A DNA stretch of 34,862 nucleotides from Candidatus Peribacteria bacterium (lineage in GTDB: Bacteria; Patescibacteriota; Gracilibacteria; UBA1369; 2-02-FULL-48-14). The translations under genes and the position numbers were made by a program. The DNA lies in contig CALRCE010000002.1 of the NCBI GenBank assembly GCA_943354505.1, positions 2,585 through 37,446 of the forward strand, read 5' to 3'. Below the pieces are notes generated by a model, which saw only the letters and a list, made by a program, of their open reading frames with translations, was not told the DNA's origin and ran no database searches. This document shows, piece after piece, positions 25,861 through 34,284 of the stretch. Every line of letters begins with the position of its first letter. Within the stretch, counting starts at the first letter, position 1.

Positions 25861-27056
25861 ACCTGATCCAGTAAATGACCCAGCTTATCCTTTTTGGTTT
25901 TCAGATAAGCTCGGCTGCTTTTCCCAGGTTCCATTTCGATAGGGATCCTAGCCGTCACTTGGAGACCGTGCCCTTCCAAGCCCACAATTTTTTGAGGATT
26001 GTTGGTCAGCAATTGAATGGTGTTGAGCCCGATGTCTTTGAGCATTTGAGCTCCAATTCCGTATTCTCGCAAATCCGCTTTGAAGCCGAGCTTTTGGTTG
26101 GCTTCCACCGTGTCCATTCCTTCTCGCTGAAGTTGATAGGCCTTGAGTTTATTGATGAGTCCAATCCCACGCCCTTCTTGGCGTAAGTAAAGAAAAACAC
26201 CTTCCCCTTTTGCCGCGATTTGTTTGAGCGCCGCATCCAGTTGGGGCCCACAATCGCAATATTCCGAATGAAACACGTCTCCCGTCATGCATTCGGAATG
26301 AGCCCGAACAAGAACATTCTCTTTTCCAGCCACTTCTCCCTTCACGAGCAAGACATGTTCACTGGCATCGATTTGATTGCTGTACACAAGAATCTTAAAT
26401 TCTCCATGCTCGGTCTGCAGCACCGTTTCCACCTCACGAGTGATGAGGCGTTCTTTGAGTCGTCGATAGGCAATCAAATCCTGAATGGTGATCATTTTGA
26501 GATCGTGCACTTTTGCAAATTCCATCAAATCGTCGCGTCGTGCCATTTCGCCGTCGTCTTTAATGATTTCACAGATGAGTCCTGTTTCACCAAACCCAGC
26601 GAGTCGCGCCAAATCCACAGCCGCTTCCGTGTGACCGGCACGCACTAAAACACCGCCTTTTTTTGCTCGAAGAGGGAAGAGGTGACCGGGCTTCATAAAA
26701 TCCTTCGCCTGACTTTCTTCAGAGGCCAGGGCTTGAATGGTTTTCGCTCTATCACTGGCCGAAATCCCGGTGCTAGTGCCATCAATCACATCCACCGAAA
26801 CCGTGAAGTTGCAACGTTTGGCATCCACATCCTCTCCTAGCATGGGAGGCAAGTCCAAACGATCCGCTTGCCCCGAATTCATCGGCACGCAAATCAGCCC
26901 GCGTCCGTGCTTCATCATGAAGTTGACATGGGCTGGAGTGCAAAGTTGTGCAGGCATCACGAGGTCTCCCTCGTTTTCACGGTCTTCATCATCCAAAACA
27001 ATGAGCATTTTGCCCTGTCTCAGCTGATCGAGTGCGTCTTCAATGGGTGTCCACAT
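25857..27056 (-). CDS. ribBA: RibBA: DHBP synthase / GTP cyclohydrolase II
   Basis: [55 protein letters not shown]. Confidence 0.95.
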   Translation of the reverse strand: MWTPIEDALDQLRQGKMLIVLDDEDRENEGDLVMPAQLCTPAHVNFMMKHGRGLICVPMNSGQADRLDLPPMLGEDVDAKRCNFTVSVDVIDGTSTGISASDRAKTIQALASEESQAKDFMKPGHLFPLRAKKGGVLVRAGHTEAAVDLARLAGFGETGLICEIIKDDGEMARRDDLMEFAKVHDLKMITIQDLIAYRRLKERLITREVETVLQTEHGEFKILVYSNQIDASEHVLLVKGEVAGKENVLVRAHSECMTGDVFHSEYCDCGPQLDAALKQIAAKGEGVFLYLRQEGRGIGLINKLKAYQLQREGMDTVEANQKLGFKADLREYGIGAQMLKDIGLNTIQLLTNNPQKIVGLEGHGLQVTARIPIEMEPGKSSRAYLKTKKDKLGHLLDQV

Positions 27057-27065
27057 AGGAGGACA

Positions 27066-27827
27066 CTATACCTCAAACCTCCAGAATCCTTCAATCTTTT
27101 CGCTGCCGATCAAATCTTTGATGAGTTGATCAGGATTCTTAACAAAGGCTTGAGTGAGCAAGGCGAATTCCTCGCGGAACTTCTTTTCCTTGCCGTCCAT
27201 GATCTTTGCAATGATTTGTTCAGGTTTTCCTTCTTGTTTGAGTTGTTCGGTCCAAATTTCACGTTCCTTGGCAACGAGATCCGCACCAATATCCTCAGGG
27301 GAAAGCGTCTTGGGAGACATCGCGGCAATGTGCATCGCGAGGTCCTTTCCAAGTTCGTCGCTGCCTCCGCTCACAGAGACGAGCACCCCGATACGGTTGT
27401 TGGAATGTTTGTAGGATCCCAATTTCACACCAGAAACCACCTTGCGGTTTTTGATCTCAACTTTTTCACCCATGGTGATGTTGAGGTCTGCAATTTCTGC
27501 AGAAAGGTCGGTGTCTTCGCCTTCCTTCAAAAGGCGTTCTGCAAGAGCTTCAGCTTTTTTGATGAAATCCGCATTCTTGGCCACAAAGTCGGTTTCGCAA
27601 GCCAGCGCAATCATGCCGGCTTTTCCATCTTTTTCGACGATAGCAACCACTCCATTGGCGGTGTTGCGGTCGCTGCGTTCAGCAGCCTTGGATTCACCCT
27701 TTTTTCGGAGGATATCGACAGCGAGGTTCTCATCTCCATTCGCTTCTTCGAGAGCGGACTTACAAGAGGACATAGACACACCCGTGCGTTCACGGAGACT
27801 TTTAATTTGATCGATAGTGACTGACAT
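27066..27827 (-). CDS. tsf: elongation factor Ts
   Basis: IKSLRERTGVSMSSCKSALEEANGDENLAVDILRKKG; ALACETDFVAKN. Confidence 0.96.
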   Translation of the reverse strand: MSVTIDQIKSLRERTGVSMSSCKSALEEANGDENLAVDILRKKGESKAAERSDRNTANGVVAIVEKDGKAGMIALACETDFVAKNADFIKKAEALAERLLKEGEDTDLSAEIADLNITMGEKVEIKNRKVVSGVKLGSYKHSNNRIGVLVSVSGGSDELGKDLAMHIAAMSPKTLSPEDIGADLVAKEREIWTEQLKQEGKPEQIIAKIMDGKEKKFREEFALLTQAFVKNPDQLIKDLIGSEKIEGFWRFEV

Positions 27828-27849
27828 AGTTTTTTAAAAAATTCAGGAA

Positions 27850-28503
27850 TTAAACAGTGGGCGCTGGAGGAGTGGGTTCAGTAGGGGCCACGGGTGCAGC
27901 AGGTTCGGCAGGGGCTGCTGGAGCTTCGACAACTGGTGCTGGAGCAGCAGGGGCTTCCGCAACAGGAGCAGGAGTGGGTTCAGGCATCGGAGCTGAAGCG
28001 GGTGCCGGAGTTTCAACAACAGGAGTTGGGGTAGGTGCTGGGCTTGCCTCAACTGGAGCAGCCTGTGCCGCTGGAGTTACAGGAGCGGGAGCTGCTGCAG
28101 GTGCAGGACTGACTGCGCTCGCATCTTTGGGATGGAACCATTTTTCCAAAGGAATCTTTTGACCAAAGTTGGTCACAAAAGGGATCACAGCTTGTTTTCC
28201 GCTCCAAGTTTGCCAAAGTGCGTAAACGGACATGAGTCCCATAGCCACTCGAGCCAATAAATTGATGAGATTGAAAACGGAAAGGATACTGACAGGCATT
28301 AGGATCGCTAAAACATACATGAATATATACAAAGCCACATCAACAGCGAAAATTCCAGCGGCATTTTTAGCGTGCCACACGTAGCTAGGGTTGTCGCCAT
28401 GTTTCATCATGGTCCAAATGAAGATAGGACCAAGGTATGCAAAGAGAGCATCGGTATCCTTTGCAGGAGTGGGAGCGGGCATTTGTAATGGAGTATCGGT
28501 CAT
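27850..28503 (-). CDS. DUF4870-like membrane protein with long Pro/Ala/Glu-rich C-terminal tail
   Basis: AYLGPIFIWTMMKHGDNPSYVWHAKNAAGIFAVDVALYIF...; tail AAPAPVTPAAQAAPVEASPAPTPTP. Confidence 0.8.
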   Translation of the reverse strand: MTDTPLQMPAPTPAKDTDALFAYLGPIFIWTMMKHGDNPSYVWHAKNAAGIFAVDVALYIFMYVLAILMPVSILSVFNLINLLARVAMGLMSVYALWQTWSGKQAVIPFVTNFGQKIPLEKWFHPKDASAVSPAPAAAPAPVTPAAQAAPVEASPAPTPTPVVETPAPASAPMPEPTPAPVAEAPAAPAPVVEAPAAPAEPAAPVAPTEPTPPAPTV

Positions 28504-28522
28504 AAAGCGTGGAGGTTAAAAA

Positions 28523-29221
28523 TTATTTACGATTTTTTTTCTGACCTTCTTGGATGGAACCACTGAGTTCACCCACAAAGTATTCAATGGATTTGATCGC
28601 ATCGTCGTTTCCGGGGATCACGTATTGAATTCCATCTGGATCTGCATTGCTGTCCACGACTCCAACCACGGTCACCCGCATTTTAATGGCTTCTTGCACA
28701 GCGATTTTATCGCGGTGGCAGTCCATGATGAAAACCACGTCGGGCATGCGATCCAAAGTCGCGACTCCTCCGAGTGCATTTTCGAGTTTTTCAATCTGTT
28801 TGTTGAAGTTCACCACTTCTTTTTTGGTGTACTTATCAAAGCCTCCGTTTTCACGTTGGTCTTTGAGGTCGAGCATGTACTTCACACGAGAACGGATGGT
28901 CTTGAAGTTGGTCAAGAGTCCTGGAATCCACTTGGAAGTCACGAAAGGCATTCCGCACTTTTCTGCCGCTTCTTGAACCAGCGCCGTAGCCTGAGGCTTG
29001 GTGCTGACAAAAAGGATGGTCTTCCCGTTCATCGCCGCAGCGGTGAGGAATTCTTTGGCCGCCATCAGACCTTGGTAGGTTTGGTTGAGGTCAAAGATGT
29101 GCACTCCGTTCCTTTTGCCGAAAAGGTAAGGGGCTACTTTAGGATTCCACTTGGCAGTCTTGTGACCGAAGTGGACGGCGTTTGCAAGCATGTCTTGCAT
29201 AACATTTTTCTGATCGGACAT
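28523..29221 (-). CDS. rpsB: 30S ribosomal protein S2
   Basis: ANAVHFGHKTAKWNPKVAPYLFGKRNGVHIFDLNQT; PDVVFIMDCHRDKIAVQEAIKM; VVDSNADPDGIQYVIPGNDDA. Confidence 0.97.
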   Translation of the reverse strand: MSDQKNVMQDMLANAVHFGHKTAKWNPKVAPYLFGKRNGVHIFDLNQTYQGLMAAKEFLTAAAMNGKTILFVSTKPQATALVQEAAEKCGMPFVTSKWIPGLLTNFKTIRSRVKYMLDLKDQRENGGFDKYTKKEVVNFNKQIEKLENALGGVATLDRMPDVVFIMDCHRDKIAVQEAIKMRVTVVGVVDSNADPDGIQYVIPGNDDAIKSIEYFVGELSGSIQEGQKKNRK

Positions 29222-29329
29222 GGTTCCTTGGGGTTAATGCTTCACTCCGTCGTTTTCCGCCCAGGATCCTCTCATAGAGTAGGACAGGAAGGCCGAATCG
29301 GGAGCAAAACTAAAGATAAATACGGGGCG

Positions 29330-29357
29330 ATTATACCTGTCAGAATGTGTTTGGCAA
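29330..29357 (-). promoter_or_regulatory. predicted rpsB promoter: TTGCCA-N16-TATAAT
   Basis: -10 complement 29330-29335, -35 complement 29352-29357; about 100-nt leader to ATG 29221. Confidence 0.55.
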
Positions 29358-29361
29358 GAGA

Positions 29362-29390
29362 TTTACAAACCTGGAGCAATATGATACAAT
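29362..29390 (+). promoter_or_regulatory. predicted promoter of RsbW-like operon: TTTACA-N17-TACAAT
   Basis: -35 29362-29367, -10 29385-29390, ATG 29412. Confidence 0.55.
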
Positions 29391-29411
29391 ACTAGGAACC
29401 TTGAATTTTCT

Positions 29412-30011
29412 ATGGACTCCACACCTCTTCCCACTCAACTCGAACAGACCGTCGTTCAGGCTCAAACAGAAATTTCTCCTGCTGAGGTGAAAGACCTGCC
29501 TTTGGATGAGCGCCCCACCGAAATTCGAATTGCGATCCCCACTCAAGCTTACTTTCTTTCAGGAATCCGAGACTTCGTGGTGAATTTGACCAAAAATCTC
29601 ACCGGATTTTCTTCTCAATGGGCCTTTCGTTTTCAGGCCGTCGTGGACGAACTCTGCAACAACGCCATTGAACACGGCAGTAAACCCGGAGAATTCATCA
29701 AAGTGTCTCTCATTAGTACTAAAAATAAATCGCTTGAAGTGATTGTAGAAGACACTGGTACAGGAAAAGAAAAAATGAACGCGCAACAACTCACGGCTCT
29801 CTTGCAAGAACGCAAACAAATGATGACTTCGCAGTATTTGGGTTTCCGTGGCCGTGGATTGCCTAAAATTGTAGGCGAATGGACGGACGAACTTGTTTTT
29901 GAAGACCTTCCAGAAGGAGGAATACGGGTAAAAGTAAAAAAATATTTACGAAAGGAAGAGGACAAGGTAGTCTCTACCCAGAAAAATTCTACTAGCCATC
30001 TCTACGTATGA
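29412..30011 (+). CDS. RsbW/SpoIIAB-like HATPase serine kinase (anti-sigma-type)
   Basis: N-box VVDELCNNAIEHG, G1 VEDTGTGKE, G2 GFRGRGLPKIV. Confidence 0.87.
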   Translation: MDSTPLPTQLEQTVVQAQTEISPAEVKDLPLDERPTEIRIAIPTQAYFLSGIRDFVVNLTKNLTGFSSQWAFRFQAVVDELCNNAIEHGSKPGEFIKVSLISTKNKSLEVIVEDTGTGKEKMNAQQLTALLQERKQMMTSQYLGFRGRGLPKIVGEWTDELVFEDLPEGGIRVKVKKYLRKEEDKVVSTQKNSTSHLYV

Positions 30012-30379
30012 CCTCCGTACAAATCACCATCGAAGACCTTTCGGGTGCACCTCAAGGTAAAGTACTCAAATTGATTCGCATTGTCGGACAGTTGGACGAA
30101 AGCAATGTGGATGAACAAGCCAAGACCATCTACACCTTGATCGAAAGCGGCATCCAAGGTCTCAGCTTGATTTTTGATTTCACGGGGCTCGAATACATGA
30201 ACAGCAAATCCATTGGTTATTTGACCGATTGGTACAGCAAGGTCTCCACCACCGGAGGAAAAGTGGTCATCGCTGCAGCACGTGAAAACATTCTTGATAT
30301 TCTACAGGTCGTAGGACTCACACAACTGATCCCCGCTTACGCAACTTTAGAAGAGGCGAAGATGGCCGTTCTCCAGTAA
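30008..30379 (+). CDS. STAS-domain anti-anti-sigma-type protein
   Basis: SLIFDFTGLEYMNSKSIGYLTDWYSKVSTTGGKVVIAAARENILDILQVVGLTQLIP; ATGA overlap with kinase. Confidence 0.9.
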   Translation: MTSVQITIEDLSGAPQGKVLKLIRIVGQLDESNVDEQAKTIYTLIESGIQGLSLIFDFTGLEYMNSKSIGYLTDWYSKVSTTGGKVVIAAARENILDILQVVGLTQLIPAYATLEEAKMAVLQ

Positions 30380-30398
30380 ATACTTCCAGACTTTATTG

Positions 30399-31526
30399 AT
30401 GCTTGAATCCTTAAAAGTCGCTTTGGTGTGTGATTGGCTCACGGTCTTTGCGGGAGCAGAGCGAGTGGTCCTAGAATTGCATGAGCTTTTTCCAAACGCG
30501 CCCATCTACACCACGCTCTACAACGCAGAAAACTGCCCCCAGTTCAAAAACGCGGATGTGCGCGAATCCAAATTGAGATTCATTCCTGGAGCCAGGCATT
30601 TTCATCGGCTCCTCTTGCCCTGGATGCCCAAGGCTTTTGAAAGCATGGATTTGGATGAGTACGATTTGGTGATCTCTTCCTGTCATTCCACTTCAAAAGG
30701 AATACTGACTTCACCCAACACCCTGCACATTTGTTACTGCCATTCACCCATTCGTTATGTCTGGGATCAGTCTCACGCGTATCAAGCTCAGTTCAAATCC
30801 TTCTCTCCCTTCCGATTTCTTTTCACACCCTTACTCAACAAACTTCGCCTGTGGGATCGCTTGGCGGCAGAGCGGGTGGACGACTACATCGCCAACTCCA
30901 GCTACGTGGGAGAACGCATCCAAAAATACTACGGCAGAAAAAGCACGGTGATTCCTCCTCCCGTGGATTTGTTTAAGTTCACCAGTACTTCGGGCGAACG
31001 AGACGACTACTACCTAGCGGTGGGGCGTTTAATTCCTTATAAACGTTTCGACCTCATCGTGGACGCCTGCAAAGCGGCAGGGAAAAAATTGAAAGTGGTC
31101 GGAGTGGGCCCCTCTTTAAAAGAGTTGAAGAAAAGAGGAAACGAGAACATTGAATTTTTAGGAAAAATTTCAGACGAAGAATTGAAAGCGGTGTACCAGA
31201 AAGCCAAGGCGCTCATTTTTCCGCAACTTGAAGATTTCGGGATCGTGCCCTTGGAAGCCATGGCTTGTGGCACGCCGGTCATTGCTTATAAAAAAGGAGG
31301 CGCTTTAGAAACGGTCACAGAAGGAGTTTCTGGGCTCTTCTTCGAAGAACAAACGGTGGAAAGTTTGGTGAAGGCGCTTCATCGTTTTGAAAAACACAGC
31401 TGGGATCCCACGGAAGTTTCGAAAAGCATCGAGCAATTTTCTTCAGCACGTTTCAAATCCGAGCTCCTTCATCATATTGAGAAAGCTTGGAAGCAGCACA
31501 CACAGTCTCACTCCCAACCGGCATGA
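30399..31526 (+). CDS. GT4-family glycosyltransferase
   Basis: VCDWLTVFAGAERVVLELHELFPN; YCHSPIRYVWD; AVGRLIPYKRFDLIVDA; FPQLEDFGIVPLEAMACGTPVIAYKKGGALE. Confidence 0.93.
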   Translation: MLESLKVALVCDWLTVFAGAERVVLELHELFPNAPIYTTLYNAENCPQFKNADVRESKLRFIPGARHFHRLLLPWMPKAFESMDLDEYDLVISSCHSTSKGILTSPNTLHICYCHSPIRYVWDQSHAYQAQFKSFSPFRFLFTPLLNKLRLWDRLAAERVDDYIANSSYVGERIQKYYGRKSTVIPPPVDLFKFTSTSGERDDYYLAVGRLIPYKRFDLIVDACKAAGKKLKVVGVGPSLKELKKRGNENIEFLGKISDEELKAVYQKAKALIFPQLEDFGIVPLEAMACGTPVIAYKKGGALETVTEGVSGLFFEEQTVESLVKALHRFEKHSWDPTEVSKSIEQFSSARFKSELLHHIEKAWKQHTQSHSQPA

Positions 31527-32584
31527 AGCCAAGAATCGCCATCGACTTGCGCCCTCTCTTGGATCCGCACGAAAGCGGAGTGACCATGTACACGAAAAAC
31601 CTGGTAAAAAGGCTCATAAAGTCCCACGAAGCAAACTGGACATTGTTTTACCAAGCTCGAAAACGCTGTGACCGCATCCATGAGCTGTTCCCTCAGGTAC
31701 AGCACGTCCAAAGGTCCAACACCGTTTTTCATCTCAGAAGTCTTTTTAGATTTCTTAAACTACCCTCAAATTACTTTGAGGAGCAGCCCGATCTACTGTG
31801 GATGCCGGATCGTCGTCCTTTCTACCGTTGTGCTTTTCCAGTCGTGATGACCGTTCACGATCGCATCCCAGAATCTGAAAAAAGTACATTGTCACTCAAA
31901 AGCCGCCTGTGGCACCTTGTTTTCAGCCTCGACCGCTTGCTCAAGTTGACCAATGGTCTTCTATTACCAAGTCTGACTGTTGCGCAAAATGTTCGCTCCC
32001 GAAATCCAAAAGAAGTGACCTACGAAGGAGTGGAAGATTTCCAGAAACCAGTAAGACCCTTGGCTTTATCAAAAAAAATCAAAGCGAAAGATTTCTTTTT
32101 TTCACTCAGCCCTGCGGACCCTCGTAAACGGCTGGAGTGGATTGTGAGAGCCGCACAGCGCTTTCCAAAATTGAACTTTGTGATTGCGGGAGTGAAACTC
32201 AAGGACCGTCGCTTTAGGAAACTTAAAATTTCAAAGAAAGAAAATCTTTTCTTGCTGGCCTCCGTCACCGAAGAAGAAAAAGCATGGCTCTACCGCAACG
32301 CACGTGCGCTCTTAGCTCTCAGTCGCTCCGAAGGCTTCGACTTACCGGTTTTAGAGGCTGTGCACGCCAAGTGCCCAGTCTTGCTTTCTGACATTCCTGT
32401 TCACCACGAACTTTATAAAGAGGCGGAATGGATCCGCACGGAAGAAGATTTATGGAAAAGTCTGTACTTAGCAAAAACCACGAACTTAAAAGTCCCAAGC
32501 CCTCGAGGAACTTACACCTGGGACAAAGCGGCAGAGCGCAGTCTACTTTTCTTTTTGCGCGTACTCCTTAACAAAGATCGATAG
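31523..32584 (+). CDS. glycosyltransferase family 4-like protein
   Basis: IDLRPLLDPHESGVTMYTKNLVKRLI; FFFSLSPADPRKRLEWIVRA; ALLALSRSEGFDLPVLEAVHAKCPVLLSDIPVHHELY; ATGA overlap. Confidence 0.87.
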   Translation: MKPRIAIDLRPLLDPHESGVTMYTKNLVKRLIKSHEANWTLFYQARKRCDRIHELFPQVQHVQRSNTVFHLRSLFRFLKLPSNYFEEQPDLLWMPDRRPFYRCAFPVVMTVHDRIPESEKSTLSLKSRLWHLVFSLDRLLKLTNGLLLPSLTVAQNVRSRNPKEVTYEGVEDFQKPVRPLALSKKIKAKDFFFSLSPADPRKRLEWIVRAAQRFPKLNFVIAGVKLKDRRFRKLKISKKENLFLLASVTEEEKAWLYRNARALLALSRSEGFDLPVLEAVHAKCPVLLSDIPVHHELYKEAEWIRTEEDLWKSLYLAKTTNLKVPSPRGTYTWDKAAERSLLFFLRVLLNKDR

Positions 32585-33760
32585 CGTGGTGGCCACAGGA
32601 ACGGCCATGATCATTCCGACCACGCCCAAAGTTTCCAATCCAACGAGCATCGCCAAAATAATGATGATGGGATTGAGTCCCACGGCTTTTCGCATGACCA
32701 AGGGCACCAAAATGTGACCTTCAATTTGTTGAAGCAAAACAATGAGTCCAATCATCCACACGGCGAGCCAAGGCGATTCATTGAAGGCCACCAACACGGC
32801 AGGAATTCCAGCAGCAATGGGGCCGACGACAGGGAGCAACTCCGCGATTCCAGTCATCATGGCCAAGGTGAGAGCGTTGTCGATGCCTAAAATGAGCAAA
32901 CCGGTGAGGCTGAGAGTGAACATGATCAGCATCAAAGTCAGTTGGCCTTGCAGCCAATAACCGACTTTATTTTGAATCGTTTTGATCTTATTGGCGATGT
33001 AAGAATTGTGCCTGGAAGGGAAGAGTGAAATGAAGAATTCACTCACCGATCGTTCGTTGACGACCAAGAAGAAGGTGAGCACCAGGACCACCACAAAATG
33101 CACCACTCCATTGAAAATGCCTTTGATGGCACCCACGGTATTTCCGGCGATTCCTTCAAGTTGTGTGGAAAGATTCTCCAAACCCGATTTGAGCTGCGCC
33201 ACCAAGGTTTCTCTATCGATTTGTTGAAGGAAGTCTTGGAGCATAGGCTGCAAACTCTTCCCAAAAGGCAGTTGTAGTTCTTCACTCGCAAGTTTGTCCA
33301 ACATGCCATTGAGGCTGTGGGCCAATTCCATGAGCTGAGTCGCCACCAAAGGAATGAGTTGAGAGATGAAGAATCCAAACAAGAACAAAAGTCCAAGATA
33401 CATGAGCAGCACGCTCACGGCTCTAGGCAGACCTTTCTTTTCCATGAAGTTGACGGCCGGATTGAGCGCGGAAGAAAATAAAACAGCAATAAAAAATACG
33501 ATGAGCACAGAACTGATCTCTGATAAAAATCGACTGAGAGCCATCAAAACAAGAACCGTGATCGTGGCCTTCGCCACATTGACCATGGAAAAATAAATGA
33601 CGAATTCTTCAGGTGCACCGCTTTTACTCTCTTCGTGAACCAGAGCTCGAACAGGGTGCAATTGCGCCTCACGTTCTTTCTTAAGCTCCTTCAGTGTTTT
33701 ACGTAAATTCTTAAAATTATCCGAAGTGAAGCGAATAAAGTGGGAAAGGTTTTTTTCCAT
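32543..33760 (-). CDS. AI-2E family transporter (PerM-like)
   Basis: LIVFFIAVLFSSALNPAVNFMEKKGLPRAVSVLLMYLGLL; GIAELLPVVGPIAAGIPAVLVA; EGHILVPLVMRKAVGLNPIIIILAML. Confidence 0.92.
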   Translation of the reverse strand: MEKNLSHFIRFTSDNFKNLRKTLKELKKEREAQLHPVRALVHEESKSGAPEEFVIYFSMVNVAKATITVLVLMALSRFLSEISSVLIVFFIAVLFSSALNPAVNFMEKKGLPRAVSVLLMYLGLLFLFGFFISQLIPLVATQLMELAHSLNGMLDKLASEELQLPFGKSLQPMLQDFLQQIDRETLVAQLKSGLENLSTQLEGIAGNTVGAIKGIFNGVVHFVVVLVLTFFLVVNERSVSEFFISLFPSRHNSYIANKIKTIQNKVGYWLQGQLTLMLIMFTLSLTGLLILGIDNALTLAMMTGIAELLPVVGPIAAGIPAVLVAFNESPWLAVWMIGLIVLLQQIEGHILVPLVMRKAVGLNPIIIILAMLVGLETLGVVGMIMAVPVATTLSIFVKEYAQKEK

Positions 33761-33762
33761 AA

Positions 33763-34263
33763 CTATTGGGTGACAGCGAGTAGGAGGGCGTTGACGATGA
33801 ACCAAGAAATCAAGACCAAAGCATAACCTCCAATCGCATAAGTGATGATGGTCTTACCTTTATCTTTATCCTCCGTCACAGCTCCATAAATGTAGTAGTA
33901 ACCTCCGATCACAATCATGAGCACCACCAGAATTCCCGCCACATTGATCACAAATTCCAAAGCATAATTCACAAAATAGGGCACCATCCAGAAACTCATA
34001 TTGCCGGACTTTAGAGCACAGGCGAGCATTTGAGTGGAAGTGACGGAATTTAGAGTTGTAGGCATGCCCGCATAACCCGATTCTGAATACTTTTCGGTCC
34101 ATGCATCCACAATTGTAAAACACTCATCGGCACTATAACTTCCAGTTCCACTTGGCAAAACCCCCACGGCATTCGCGGTGGGGGTTAAAAAAGAGGCAAA
34201 GACTAAACCACCCACCAAAAATAGAGTGAGGATCTTGTTGAGGAATTGTTTTTTGAGACTCAT
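33763..34263 (-). CDS. secreted two-TM pilin-like protein (TrbC/VirB2-like)
   Basis: Signal peptide (LVGGLVFASFLTPTANA), two C-terminal TMs (VINVAGILVVLMIVIGGYYYIYGA, AIGGYALVLISWFIVNALLLAV). Confidence 0.7.
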   Translation of the reverse strand: MSLKKQFLNKILTLFLVGGLVFASFLTPTANAVGVLPSGTGSYSADECFTIVDAWTEKYSESGYAGMPTTLNSVTSTQMLACALKSGNMSFWMVPYFVNYALEFVINVAGILVVLMIVIGGYYYIYGAVTEDKDKGKTIITYAIGGYALVLISWFIVNALLLAVTQ

Positions 34264-34284
34264 GGATGTGCGTGTGTTTCCACT

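Noticed and set aside
27057-27066. FMN riboswitch before ribBA
   Set aside because: Only 9 nt separate tsf and ribBA, so no space for the aptamer
26868-27824. 318-aa plus-strand ORF across tsf/ribBA
   Set aside because: Antisense to confidently identified genes; low-complexity Phe/His-rich translation typical of shadow ORFs
27857-28162. 101-aa Gly/Ala-rich plus-strand ORF
   Set aside because: Mirror of the Pro/Ala-rich tail of the membrane protein on the opposite strand
28550-29395. 281-aa plus-strand ORF opposite rpsB
   Set aside because: Antisense to ribosomal protein S2; no domain
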